From Gammaproteobacteria bacterium (GTDB lineage Bacteria > Pseudomonadota > Gammaproteobacteria > Poriferisulfidales > Poriferisulfidaceae): 52,060 bases of DNA. Each line of letters opens with the position of its first letter. The stretch's first letter is position 1. The stretch spans positions 1-52,060 of the forward strand of contig JAPONY010000092.1 in the NCBI GenBank assembly GCA_026713705.1, written 5' to 3'. The position numbers and the translations under genes were made by a program. Below are positions 36,711 through 46,206 of this stretch, piece by piece. Under the pieces are notes generated by a model. That model was not told the origin of the DNA. It searched no databases and saw nothing but the letters and a program-made list of their open reading frames with translations.

Positions 36711-37977
36711 TCAGTTTCAATCCTTCCCTGATATCGGCCCCAAAAAATTCCATTGGTAATCCATCCCCAATAAACCCATCTTGATCAATATCCAAGTTTT
36801 TTACCACTGCTTTCCCTTCGTCAAGGTCAAAAAAAGCAATGGAAACATCGTCTGGTTTGAGACATCCGTCACCCTCCGCGATTAAATATCGCAATCTTAA
36901 GAGCAGATTACTGCTATGAGTCTCAACTATAGAGCTAACTTTTCTTTCTTGCCAAAGTCTCGCTATATAACCCCCAAGATCAAGTTGTGCCGTAGGATGA
37001 ACTTGTGCTTCAGGCTGTTCCACCATCAATGTTGCGCCTGGATGCATAATCGCCCCTTGCACAAAAATCGGTAGACACTGGCTTACCCCAAAGCCAAAAT
37101 TTGCTATGTTGGCGCGAGCTCCTGTTTTTGCATTGATTGCCTCGCACTGCACTAAATCTCCACCACGACCTAAGAAATTAATAGCCTCGATATCCAGTAT
37201 CTTCTGCAAATGTTCCAGGACAAATTTGTATTTCTCTCTCTGCCCTCCGGATTCACTATGCTGCTCCCACAGTGCAAACAAGTGGTGCAGAGCGTATCGT
37301 CCATCTGATCCGACATGAGTGATGGGAATACTCCTGCCAACATCAATGGTTCTTTTTGTCCCTGTCCTGCTCGGGGCAATGTGATCTATAGCATTAATGC
37401 TCTGTCCTATCAATTCGACACAATGCTGTATTGCCAAATTTAGAGCAGCAGAATCGGTGTTAGCAATTTGTTCTTGGCGCTCGCTTATAAAATCTAGAAA
37501 CTTGCTATTTTCAGTAATTGCAGCATGAAACTTTAAAGCCTTTTCACTGTTAGCAGACAACGTCATCCCCCAACTCTTCCCTTGAAATACACCTCGTTTG
37601 TTATACAAGATATCTGCGAAAACCTGGTATTGAGGCTTGTATACATAAGGGTCGATACCTTTTTGTTTTAGAAATTGTCCAACAACATCGGCTGGGCTTT
37701 CGCCCCCTTGCACACACAAATTGAATTTCAATCCCTTTTTTCGCGAGCGAGTGTTTTTAAGGTCAAAAAACCTATTGCCCAGATCAACATGCTCACCTTT
37801 AGTCGACAAAAAGGGGCCACCATGTGCGCCAATGGATTGCCGTAGCATAGACAAAAACTTAATAGCAGATGACTTACCTGCATTGTTTTTACCTATCAGG
37901 ACAGTAATCGGTCTGAAGCGTATAGTGACCTCATCATCAAAGATCCTAAAGTTAGCAAGTTTGAGTTCTGTCAACAT
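36670..37977 (-). CDS. AAA ATPase of the SMC/OLD-like ABC group
   Basis: A 435-residue ATPase: MLTELKLANFRIFDDEVTIR then Walker A LIGKNNAGKSSAIKF (residues 28-42), a Walker B-like TLMVEQPEAQVHP (about 318-330) and the switch His in SSIVETHSSNLLLRL. The C-terminal FFGADIREG segment matches the DUF3696-type ATPases. No TOPRIM domain is seen. It begins 6 bp after the methyltransferase stop. Relatives act in anti-phage systems as DNA-damage or DNA-end sensors, which is only a suggestion here. Confidence 0.85.
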   Translation of the reverse strand: MLTELKLANFRIFDDEVTIRFRPITVLIGKNNAGKSSAIKFLSMLRQSIGAHGGPFLSTKGEHVDLGNRFFDLKNTRSRKKGLKFNLCVQGGESPADVVGQFLKQKGIDPYVYKPQYQVFADILYNKRGVFQGKSWGMTLSANSEKALKFHAAITENSKFLDFISERQEQIANTDSAALNLAIQHCVELIGQSINAIDHIAPSRTGTKRTIDVGRSIPITHVGSDGRYALHHLFALWEQHSESGGQREKYKFVLEHLQKILDIEAINFLGRGGDLVQCEAINAKTGARANIANFGFGVSQCLPIFVQGAIMHPGATLMVEQPEAQVHPTAQLDLGGYIARLWQERKVSSIVETHSSNLLLRLRYLIAEGDGCLKPDDVSIAFFDLDEGKAVVKNLDIDQDGFIGDGLPMEFFGADIREGLKLSAAKYKGPDSEKE

Positions 37978-37983
37978 GATCTT

Positions 37984-40584
37984 TCATTCAGTCGGTCCAA
38001 ATCTTTCAACAATCTTCAAGCTTTCTATACCTCGATCATCAACAATCTTGACAGCGATTCGTTGCCTTTCGCCTAATTCAAAAGGTAGAGAAATAGTGCC
38101 AGCATAGGCACTAATCCGATCTTCGTCAATTTCAGCCCTGAGATTCTTCGCCAGCCTGTTCCACCCCCTTCTCAGGCTCGCCATTGGGAAAAACACTTGT
38201 CGAGGATACAGACTTCGCCCATCGTAATCAGTGTCCAACATCCACATGGTAATTCTCTTATCATTGCCAGATTCAACCTCTCCGGTTTTGGGGTTGAAAT
38301 AGTCAAACCCTCTGACAACGACCTGCCATTTATCGGTGTGTTCACCCCGGCGAATTTGCTGCAAATTTATATCTGGCTGCCCGACCAGCCAAAAGCTTTC
38401 ATTACTGGAGATTCTTTTTTTTAAGTCCTTAGTTTGCAAGTCCGTATTTGCTTGCACTTTTAGTAATGTGACTCCCGGCCATTCCGTTTCATCAATATCT
38501 TTGGCTGCCTCTGGATCAAACTGAAAAGCCACAAAAATAACAATTTCCGGTTTGGGGCGCAACGTGCCCGCTTCTTGCAGAGCAAGCTCTACTTGTCGAG
38601 GTTCTAAAGGGGCATGCTCCGGCCCAAAAGAAATTACAGCACGAGCTGCTCGTACATTGGTTGCTTGAGCTTTATTACTTCCGCTATCAGTTGTTTTGGT
38701 TGAATTAACTTCCGAGTCAGCCTGCAAATACTTGCAAGGCAATGGTTCAACCCGAATGAATTCAAGTCTTTGCCCGCCTTTTCCACGTACGCCGCATCGT
38801 AGCAATTCATCGCGCAATTCATTCTGCCGTAGGGTCTCACCCGATCGCACGACTGTAGGATCACCCACATCCTTTTCGAGTGATATGTCGTTTTTTAATT
38901 GGTCAATACTTATAGCGTTCTTCGCATAGGGCGCGGGAACAGCCTCCACAGTGAATGGACCAGTAATGCGAACCTTGCCACTTTCTACTGTAGGCTGGTC
39001 GTAGAGGTAAATCCTGTCCGGCGGGGCACCCTCGGCCAGTATCTTTGGAGAATAAGTTTCAACTGCTTTGTACGCAAAACCACTGCCTATCCCTTCATCC
39101 GGATGCGCCAATTTGTAATATTCAAAATTGGCGGTCATCAATCTTTGCTTGGCTAATGTTAGAGCGACTCTTGATGTATCGCACGTTATCCAGCGTCGGC
39201 CAAATTGTTCTGCGACATAGGCCGTAGTGCCACTGCCACATGTGATATCAAGGACCAAATCACCAGGATCCGTTGTCATCAACATACAGCGTTGAACTGC
39301 TTTAGTGGAGGTTTCTACGACATACCTCTTATTGCTTGGATACATCTGTGCGGGCCAGATATTGCTTATGCGGCGGCCAGGAACTTCTTCTTCATACTTT
39401 TTCCACATCAGTGACGTTTGTCCCTCAAGAGCTTCAAGCCGACCTAGTTCCCCAAGGCGACCCAGTCCTTCATGAGAAATCGACCAATGTCTTTTCTGGC
39501 CGCATTTAAACACTCTGCCATCCCATTCAAAAGGCTCAGAGCGTCCGGTCGTAGACACGCCCTGAGAATCTAAAGCCGTACGCCTATAGATTCTTGTTCC
39601 CTCCGGCAGATATTGATCAGGATCAAAGCGTTCTTCTCGAGTCAATCTTCTACACGTGCCATCCGCTAATTCAGCCATTACGTCCCAATTGAAATAGTCA
39701 ACCATTTCAGCACGAGTTAATTGCTCATATAATTGCCGATATTTCAATTGCTTTTTGTTCTTCGCATACATAAGAAGATAATCTGCCACCTGCGGCAAAT
39801 ATGCGGTAGAACTGCCACTAGTCGTGGCAAAAGAAATCGTTGCAATACGATTTTCAGCACCGAAGATTTCATCCAGAACCATACTTACTCTATGAACGTT
39901 TTCATCCCCAATCTGAACAAATACGCTCCCGCTTTCATGCAAGAGGCCGCGTGCCAGAGCCAATCGATCACGTAAATATTTAAGATAGGAATGAATTCCC
40001 AACTCCCAAGTATCTCGAAAAGCTTTGATCATTTCCGGTTCCGTCGATAGGTCTTCATCTTTACCGTCTTTTACATCAAGCTTGTTAACAAAAGGCTGGA
40101 AATTGCCTCCATACTTGATGCCGTAAGGTGGATCGAAATAAACCATCTGAACTTTCTCCGCCATGCTTTCTTTTTCCAGCAACGAATTCATTACGAGGAG
40201 GCTATCTCCCGCCACTAGGCGATTGCTCCAGTTGTCACTGTGCTTGTAAAACTCAACTGCTTCCCGCAATGGCTTCTGTTCTTCGAACAGACTTTTCTGC
40301 CCTCCATCATCATGGCTTTTTCTGACGGCCTCAATGATAGTTTTGGGATCTATGCGCTCATGCACGTGCAGGCTGACAGTCGGCACCTCCAAACTAGTTT
40401 GTTCGGCTTTGCCTGTCCACTGCAACTGCGGATCAAGGTGGGGGTCATGCTGCCAAATCCTCTTTTCGCCCCGGTCAGGGTCGGCTTCCGGCGTAACTAA
40501 TCCGACTTGCGGATTATTAACACGCTTTTGATCAGTATGTGCATACTGCTCAACCGGCTTTCTTTTTGCCTTTCTCTTTGCCAT
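37984..40584 (-). CDS. Type III-like site-specific DNA methyltransferase
   Basis: An 866-residue beta-class adenine methyltransferase. The catalytic motif VYFDPPYGIKYGGNFQPF is at about 148-165, then the target region, then SAM motif I VLDITCGSGTTAYVAEQFGR (about 444-463). Beta order (IV before I) is that of type III Mod subunits. The long C-terminal 350 residues are not a standard Mod part. First gene of the operon; the downstream SF2-helicase nuclease is its likely partner. The site is unknown. The N terminus is basic (MAKRKAKRKPVEQYAHTDQK). Confidence 0.88.
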   Translation of the reverse strand: MAKRKAKRKPVEQYAHTDQKRVNNPQVGLVTPEADPDRGEKRIWQHDPHLDPQLQWTGKAEQTSLEVPTVSLHVHERIDPKTIIEAVRKSHDDGGQKSLFEEQKPLREAVEFYKHSDNWSNRLVAGDSLLVMNSLLEKESMAEKVQMVYFDPPYGIKYGGNFQPFVNKLDVKDGKDEDLSTEPEMIKAFRDTWELGIHSYLKYLRDRLALARGLLHESGSVFVQIGDENVHRVSMVLDEIFGAENRIATISFATTSGSSTAYLPQVADYLLMYAKNKKQLKYRQLYEQLTRAEMVDYFNWDVMAELADGTCRRLTREERFDPDQYLPEGTRIYRRTALDSQGVSTTGRSEPFEWDGRVFKCGQKRHWSISHEGLGRLGELGRLEALEGQTSLMWKKYEEEVPGRRISNIWPAQMYPSNKRYVVETSTKAVQRCMLMTTDPGDLVLDITCGSGTTAYVAEQFGRRWITCDTSRVALTLAKQRLMTANFEYYKLAHPDEGIGSGFAYKAVETYSPKILAEGAPPDRIYLYDQPTVESGKVRITGPFTVEAVPAPYAKNAISIDQLKNDISLEKDVGDPTVVRSGETLRQNELRDELLRCGVRGKGGQRLEFIRVEPLPCKYLQADSEVNSTKTTDSGSNKAQATNVRAARAVISFGPEHAPLEPRQVELALQEAGTLRPKPEIVIFVAFQFDPEAAKDIDETEWPGVTLLKVQANTDLQTKDLKKRISSNESFWLVGQPDINLQQIRRGEHTDKWQVVVRGFDYFNPKTGEVESGNDKRITMWMLDTDYDGRSLYPRQVFFPMASLRRGWNRLAKNLRAEIDEDRISAYAGTISLPFELGERQRIAVKIVDDRGIESLKIVERFGPTE

Positions 40585-40633
40585 TTCAAGCCCGACAATC
40601 GGTTTTTCCCTTGGAATTTACCAAGTGGCACGG

Positions 40634-40639
40634 ATTATA
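40634..40639 (-). promoter_or_regulatory. Candidate -10 box of the type III-like operon
   Basis: Reading leftward, TATAAT at 40639-40634 lies 50 bp before the methyltransferase ATG. No good -35 is found at 16-18 bp. A small inverted repeat (CTTGG at 40610-40614 and CCAAG at 40621-40625) sits between this box and the start and might be an operator. Confidence 0.4.
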
Positions 40640-40687
40640 CCGGTCGAAGCCTGTGGAATTTTCTATTTTCCTCAACTTATGTCGAAT

Positions 40688-42097
40688 TCAATTCCTATTG
40701 CGCCCCAGAAACAATTCTGTTACCGTCCCTTCAACCACCTCGCTGGCCTGCGCCAGGGTCTCGGAGAATGTCGGGTGCGGATGGATCGTCCCGGCAATGT
40801 CTTCCGCTTCGCAACCGTTCTCGATCGCCAGCGCCGCTTCCGCAATCAACTCCCCGGCATGCACGCCCACCACGGCCACCCCGATGAGACGTTTCGTCTC
40901 CGAATCGAACAGCAGCTTGGTCATGCCTTCGACGCGCGAGGTCCCGACCGCCCGGCCGCTTGCCGCCCACGGGAAGATGCCGCGCTCGTAGGCAATGCCT
41001 TGAGACTTGGCCTCGCGTTCAGTCAGTCCCACCCAAGCAACCTCCGGGTCGGTGTAGGCCACCGAGGGAATCACCCTCGCCTCGTAGGCGGATTTCATGC
41101 CAGCCGAGACTTCCGCCGCGAGCCGGCCCTGGTAAGAAGCCCGATGCGCCAACATCGGCGCACCCGTCACGTCGCCGATGGCGAAGATGTGGGGAATGTT
41201 GGTCCGCTGCTGGTGGTTGACCGGGATCATCCCGGATTCGCCAACTGCAACCCCGGCATTTTCAAGTCCCAGATTCTCGCTGTTCGCCGCCCGCCCCACC
41301 GCGACCAGCACCGAGTCGAACGACTCCTCCCACTGGCGATCCGCACCTTCCAACTGTACCGCGATTCCGTCATCCTTCGCTTCGGCCTTCTGCACCTGGG
41401 TTCCCGTATGCACAGCGGCAAACCGCCCTGTATTACGCTTCAGGTACGCCCGCGCCACATCCTTGTCGGCCTCTCCCATCACCTGGTCCAACGCTTCCAC
41501 CACGGCCACCTGCGATCCCAGGGCACGGAACACCGTGGCCAACTCCAGGCCCAGGACGCCGCCCCCCACTACCAGCAACCGCTCCGGAATCTCCGTCAGG
41601 TCCAACGCAGAGGTGGAATCCAGAATTCGCGCATCCTCCGGAAACAGGCTGAGCTTGATCGGCCGGGACCCCGTTGCAATGACCGCTTGCCCGAAGCGCA
41701 CCTCTTCTCTCCCTTCCTCGGTCTCGACCGCCAAGGTATGTGCGGACACGAACTCCCCCCGGCCGGTCACCACCTCGACTTCACGGCGCTTGGCGAGCGC
41801 GCCGAGGCCGTCGGCCAGCTGCGACACGCCCTGCTCCTTCCAGGCACGCAATGCATCCAGATCGATCTTGGGCGGGTCGAACACCACGCCCCGGTCTCGC
41901 CATTCGGCCGCATCCTCGATCAGGCCGGCCGCGTGCAACAAAGTCTTGGACGGGATGCAGCCGACGTTCAGGCACACACCGCCGAGCCGCGAAAAACGTT
42001 CCACCAGCATCACCTTCATGCCCAGGTCCGATGCGCGGAACGCGGCGTTGTAGCCACCCGGGCCGCCGCCGATCACCACCAGGTCGATTGTCTTCAC
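40688..42097 (-). CDS. lpd: Dihydrolipoyl dehydrogenase (E3)
   Basis: FAD-dependent enzyme that reoxidises the lipoyl groups of the pyruvate dehydrogenase complex and makes NADH. The 469 residues show IGGGPGGYNAAFRASDLG (FAD), the redox disulfide in GGVCLNVGCIPSKTLLHAAG, the NAD-binding VVGGGVLGLELA, and the C-terminal catalytic HPHPTFSE. No N-terminal lipoyl domain. It starts 4 bp after aceF. The accessory island ends just beyond its stop. Confidence 0.96.
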   Translation of the reverse strand: MKTIDLVVIGGGPGGYNAAFRASDLGMKVMLVERFSRLGGVCLNVGCIPSKTLLHAAGLIEDAAEWRDRGVVFDPPKIDLDALRAWKEQGVSQLADGLGALAKRREVEVVTGRGEFVSAHTLAVETEEGREEVRFGQAVIATGSRPIKLSLFPEDARILDSTSALDLTEIPERLLVVGGGVLGLELATVFRALGSQVAVVEALDQVMGEADKDVARAYLKRNTGRFAAVHTGTQVQKAEAKDDGIAVQLEGADRQWEESFDSVLVAVGRAANSENLGLENAGVAVGESGMIPVNHQQRTNIPHIFAIGDVTGAPMLAHRASYQGRLAAEVSAGMKSAYEARVIPSVAYTDPEVAWVGLTEREAKSQGIAYERGIFPWAASGRAVGTSRVEGMTKLLFDSETKRLIGVAVVGVHAGELIAEAALAIENGCEAEDIAGTIHPHPTFSETLAQASEVVEGTVTELFLGRNRN

Positions 42098-42101
42098 GAA
42101 C

Positions 42102-43373
42102 TCACCCCTCTCCCCAGTCCAACTGCTCGGGATTTTCCAGCAGCGAGGCCAGCGCCATCACGAACCGGGCCCCTTCCACGCCATCGATGACGCGGTGGTC
42201 GTAGGACAGCGACAACGGCATCATCAATCGGGATTCGACCTGGTCTTCGATGCAGACGGGCTCGCGCGCCGCGCGCGAGATGCCCAGCACCGCCACCTGG
42301 GGCAGGTTGATGACGGGCGTGAAGTGCCCGCCCCCGATGCCGCCGAGATTCGACAGGGTAAAACCTCCTCCCTGCATGTCTTCGGCCGTCAGTTGCTGGG
42401 TCCGCGCGCGTTCGGCCAAGGCGGCAATCTCTCCGGCAAGGGCGGAAATCGGTTTCTGGTCGGCATCGCGGATCACCGGGACCACCAGTCCCTCGTCGGT
42501 GTTCGCCGCAAACCCAATATGAATGTATTCGCGCACTACCAACTCGCGCCCGTCTTCGCTCAGCGAGGCATTGACGCGGGGGAACTGCCCCAGCACCTGG
42601 GCGCAGGCCTGGAGCACGCAAGCCGTAACCGTCAGCGACTCGAATCCCTTCTGCCCGCGCAACTCCCGCTGGCGCCGATCCAGTTCCGTGATGTCGGCCT
42701 TGTGGTGCTGGGTGACGTGCGGGGCCAGCTGCCAGTTGCGCTGCAGGTTGGTTCCGGAGCGTCTCTGGATTCGGGTCAGCGGCTCGGTCCGGGTCGGGCC
42801 GAAGCGCTCGGCATCCACCGGCGGGCCGGACGGACGGGCGGCGACCACCGGCTCCTGCTGCCGGGTCAGGATCGCCTTGACGTAGAGCTGGACATCCTCG
42901 TGCGTAATCCGGCCTTTGCGCCCGCTGCCGGAAACCTGCTCCAGATCCACGCCGAGTTCGCGCGCGAAACGTCGCACGGCCGGTCCGGCATGGGGCAATG
43001 CGCCAAGACGGCGGGGCTCCGGGGCAACCGGCGGCGGAGCCGGGCTGACGGCCGGTTCGGCGGGTGCCTCGGCAACCGGGTCAGGAGACGGCGGGGATTC
43101 AGTCTCAGGCACCTCCGGCTTCGGGGCGGAGTCTTCCGGCCGGTCGGTCAGGGTCGCGACCAGCGAGCCCTCCGACACCATGTCTCCCACCTTGACGTGC
43201 ACTGCCTCAACCATGCCGCCGAACGGCGACGGCAGGTCCATGGCGGCCTTGTCCGATTCCAGGGTGATCAACGGCTCGTCCGCGGAGACCGACTGCCCGG
43301 CCTGCACGAAGGCCTCGATCACCTCCGCTTCTTCGACGTCCCCCATGTCGGGGACCCGGACTTCCCGACTCAT
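42102..43373 (-). CDS. aceF: Pyruvate dehydrogenase E2, dihydrolipoyl acetyltransferase
   Basis: The 423-residue core of the complex transfers acetyl groups to CoA. One N-terminal lipoyl domain (LITLESDKAAMDLP, lipoyl Lys42), a Pro/Ala-rich linker, an E1/E3-binding domain (AGPAVRRFARELGVDLEQVS), and a catalytic domain ending SYDHRVIDGVEGARFVMALA. E. coli has three lipoyl domains; one is common elsewhere. The frame is open far upstream inside aceE, but the ATG at 43373 overlaps the aceE stop (ATGA) and starts MSREVRVPDMGD. Confidence 0.95.
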   Translation of the reverse strand: MSREVRVPDMGDVEEAEVIEAFVQAGQSVSADEPLITLESDKAAMDLPSPFGGMVEAVHVKVGDMVSEGSLVATLTDRPEDSAPKPEVPETESPPSPDPVAEAPAEPAVSPAPPPVAPEPRRLGALPHAGPAVRRFARELGVDLEQVSGSGRKGRITHEDVQLYVKAILTRQQEPVVAARPSGPPVDAERFGPTRTEPLTRIQRRSGTNLQRNWQLAPHVTQHHKADITELDRRQRELRGQKGFESLTVTACVLQACAQVLGQFPRVNASLSEDGRELVVREYIHIGFAANTDEGLVVPVIRDADQKPISALAGEIAALAERARTQQLTAEDMQGGGFTLSNLGGIGGGHFTPVINLPQVAVLGISRAAREPVCIEDQVESRLMMPLSLSYDHRVIDGVEGARFVMALASLLENPEQLDWGEG

Positions 43374-46039
43374 GAGGCGAACGGGTCCGGCCGGTCGGGG
43401 TCCACCGCGCATTCGGCCGTGATCTTCTGCGCCGCCGCCGCGTCGATCTGCCCCGAAGCCTCGAGCGCCTGCGCCGCGGTGTGCAGGACGTGGTCGGCAT
43501 TGACCTCGAAGAACTCGCGCAGCTTCTCGCGCGTGTCGCTGCGCCCGAAACCGTCGGTGCCAAGCACCCGGTAGTCGCGCCCGGCAGGCAGGCACGAGCG
43601 GATCTGTTCGGCGTGCATGCGCACGTAGTCGCTGGCCGCGACGATCGGGCCGGGATGGTCGGCCAGGCATTGTTCGACCCACGAGGTCTGCGGGCTTTCG
43701 GGGTGCAGGCGGTTGTGCCGCGCCACCCGGGCACCATCGCGTGCCAGGAGCACGAAGCTGGTCACGCTCCACACGTCCGACTCCACCCCATGAGCGCGCA
43801 ATCGCTCGGCGGCCGCCAGGGTTTCGCGCAGGATGGCGCCGGAACCCAGCAGTTGCACCCGGGGCGCGTCCGGGTCCTGCGCCTGTGCGATTGGGTGGAG
43901 GCCCGCCAGGATCCCCTCCCGCGCGGATTCGGGCATGGGGGGGTGCACGTAGTTCTCGTTCTCGACCGTCAGGTAGTAGAAGCGGTTCTCCTGCTGCTCG
44001 CACATGCGCCGCAGGCCGTCCTCGACGATCACCGCCACCTCGTAGGCGTAGGCCACGTCGTACGGGTAGCAGTTCGGGACGCCGGCGGCCGCGAGATGGC
44101 TGTGGCCGTCCTGGTGCTGCAGTCCTTCTCCGGGCAGCGTGGTGCGCCCGGCAGTGCCGCCGATCAGGAAGCCCCGGGCCTGCAGGTCGCCCGCCGACCA
44201 GATCAGGTCGCCTACCCGCTGGAAGCCGAACATCGAGTAGAAGACGTAGAACGGGATCATCTGCAGGCCGTGCGTACTGTAGGAAGTCCCGGCCGCCACG
44301 AACGAACTCATCGCCCCCGCCTCGTTGATGCCCTCCTCCAGCACCTGCCCGGTCTTCTCCTCGCGGTAGTAGGCCAGCTTGCCGGCATCCTCCGGCTCGT
44401 ACAGTTGCCCGAACGGCGCGTAGATGCCGAGCTGGCGGAACATGCCCTCCATGCCGAAGGTCCGGGATTCGTCCGGCACGATCGGCACCACCCGCGGACC
44501 CAGTTCCGGGTCGCGCAGCAGGCGGGTCAGCACCCGCACCAGCGCCATGGTGGTGGAGATCTCGTGATCGTCCGTGCCGGCACACATCTTGTCGAAGATT
44601 CCGTCCGGGATGCGCAGCGGCGGGGCGGCAGTGCGCCGCACCGGGAGGTAGCCGCCCAAAGCCTCGCGCCGGGCCTTCAGGTATCGGATCTCCGGGCTGT
44701 CCTCGGCCGGGCGGTAGAACGGAATCCGGTCCTTGATCTCGTCGTCGCTGATCGGAATCTTGAAGCGGTCGCGAAACGCCTTCAGGTCGTCGATGTCCAG
44801 TTTCTTCTGCTGGTGCGTGATGTTGAGCCCCTCTCCGGCCGTCCCCATCCCGTAGCCCTTGATGGTCTTGGCCAGGATGACCGTCGGCTGGCCCCGGTGC
44901 GCGTCGGCCGCGCGATAGGCGGTGTACACCTTGTGCGGGTCATGCCCGCCGCGGTTCAGGCGCCACAGGTCCTGGTTGGCCATGTTGGCGACCATCGCCT
45001 CGAGCTCCGGGTACTTGCCGAAGAAGTGCTCGCGGATGTAGGCACCGTCACGCGCACTGTAGGTCTGGAAGTCCCCGTCCACGCACTCTTCCATCCGCTT
45101 GAGCAGGATGCCCTGGGTGTCGCGGGCCAGGAGCGGATCCCAGTACGAACCCCAGATCAGCTTGATGACGTTCCAGCCGGCCCCCCGGAACACACCTTCG
45201 AGCTCCTGGATGATCTTGCCGTTCCCGCGCACCGGGCCGTCCAGGCGCTGCAGGTTGCAGTTGACCACGAAGACCAGGTTGTCGAGCCGTTCGCGGCCGG
45301 CCACCGACAATGCGCCGAGCGATTCCGGCTCGTCCATCTCGCCGTCGCCGACGAACACCCAGACCTTGCGGTCGCCCGCGTCCAGCAGGCCGCGGTTGTC
45401 CAGATACTTCATGAAGCGCGCCTGGTAGATCCCCTGGATCGGGCCCAGGCCCATGGAGACGGTCGGGAACTGCCAGAAGTCCGGCATCAGGTACGGGTGG
45501 GGATACGAGGACAGGCCGCCGCCTTCGGTCTCGCGGCGGAAGCGGTGCAGGTGATCCTTGTCGAGCCGCCCTTCCAGGTAGGCGCGGGCGTAGACGCCGG
45601 GCGCCGAATGACCCTGGAAGAACACCAGGTCCCCGCCATGCTCTTCGCTCGGCGCACGCCAGAAATAGTTGAAGCCCACGTCGTACAGGGTCGCCACCGA
45701 CGCGAACGTGGCCACGTGCCCGCCGAGGCCGGGGTGGTCCTGGTTGGCCCGCACCACCATCGCCATGGCGTTCCAGCGGATCAGCGAACGAATCCGCCAC
45801 TCCAGGGCGGCATCCCCCGGGCAGCTTTCCTCCTGCGCTGCGGGAATCGTGTTGAGGTAGGCCGTGGCCGCGCTGTAGGGGATGGTCAGGCCGCAGCGCC
45901 GCGCCCGGTCCAGCAGGCGCTCGATCAGGTAGTGGGCGCGCGCCGGGCCCTCCTCCTTGAAGACCGAGTCCAACGCCTCCAGCCACTCCTGGGTTTCCAG
46001 CGGGTCGACATCCTGTTGTTCGGGGCGCGGCTGGGTCAT
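43370..46039 (-). CDS. aceE: Pyruvate dehydrogenase E1, homodimeric type
   Basis: Thiamine-diphosphate enzyme that decarboxylates pyruvate and acetylates the lipoyl arm of AceF. The 889-residue length is standard for the homodimeric type. Thiamine-diphosphate binding region: VGDGEMDEPESLGALSVAGR and VFVVNCNLQRLDGPVRGN; SYPHPYLMPDFWQFPTVSMG is a family segment. First gene of the aceE-aceF-lpd operon. No PdhR regulator gene is adjacent. Confidence 0.96.
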   Translation of the reverse strand: MTQPRPEQQDVDPLETQEWLEALDSVFKEEGPARAHYLIERLLDRARRCGLTIPYSAATAYLNTIPAAQEESCPGDAALEWRIRSLIRWNAMAMVVRANQDHPGLGGHVATFASVATLYDVGFNYFWRAPSEEHGGDLVFFQGHSAPGVYARAYLEGRLDKDHLHRFRRETEGGGLSSYPHPYLMPDFWQFPTVSMGLGPIQGIYQARFMKYLDNRGLLDAGDRKVWVFVGDGEMDEPESLGALSVAGRERLDNLVFVVNCNLQRLDGPVRGNGKIIQELEGVFRGAGWNVIKLIWGSYWDPLLARDTQGILLKRMEECVDGDFQTYSARDGAYIREHFFGKYPELEAMVANMANQDLWRLNRGGHDPHKVYTAYRAADAHRGQPTVILAKTIKGYGMGTAGEGLNITHQQKKLDIDDLKAFRDRFKIPISDDEIKDRIPFYRPAEDSPEIRYLKARREALGGYLPVRRTAAPPLRIPDGIFDKMCAGTDDHEISTTMALVRVLTRLLRDPELGPRVVPIVPDESRTFGMEGMFRQLGIYAPFGQLYEPEDAGKLAYYREEKTGQVLEEGINEAGAMSSFVAAGTSYSTHGLQMIPFYVFYSMFGFQRVGDLIWSAGDLQARGFLIGGTAGRTTLPGEGLQHQDGHSHLAAAGVPNCYPYDVAYAYEVAVIVEDGLRRMCEQQENRFYYLTVENENYVHPPMPESAREGILAGLHPIAQAQDPDAPRVQLLGSGAILRETLAAAERLRAHGVESDVWSVTSFVLLARDGARVARHNRLHPESPQTSWVEQCLADHPGPIVAASDYVRMHAEQIRSCLPAGRDYRVLGTDGFGRSDTREKLREFFEVNADHVLHTAAQALEASGQIDAAAAQKITAECAVDPDRPDPFAS

Positions 46040-46160
46040 GGGGCCAAACGCAAGTCCAAATTCTAACGCCAGCCCATATTATCAGCCCCGCCAGATTTCT
46101 CTTGATTTCTAACCAGAATTTCAGAGCCTCAATCTGTCCTGATGCACCACAATAAATTTT

Positions 46161-46200
46161 ATATTACTGTCCCTCATAAAATTATGAGATATGGTAATAT
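46161..46200. promoter_or_regulatory. 40-bp nested dyad upstream of the DUF4143-type ATPase
   Basis: Outer arms ATATTAC (46161-46167) and GTAATAT (46194-46200) and inner palindrome CTCATAAAATTATGAG (46173-46188) share one centre at 46180.5. The dyad ends 6 bp before the ATG at 46207, so it overlaps the ribosome-site region. It is a likely operator for the gene pair downstream. Confidence 0.55.
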
Positions 46201-46206
46201 ATTTTT

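Noticed and set aside
43481-46066. 861-codon open frame opposite aceE
   Set aside because: It is antisense to a certain gene and its sequence is low-complexity (HDVH, RLVQ-like repeats). It reflects the strong GC3 bias of the core genome.
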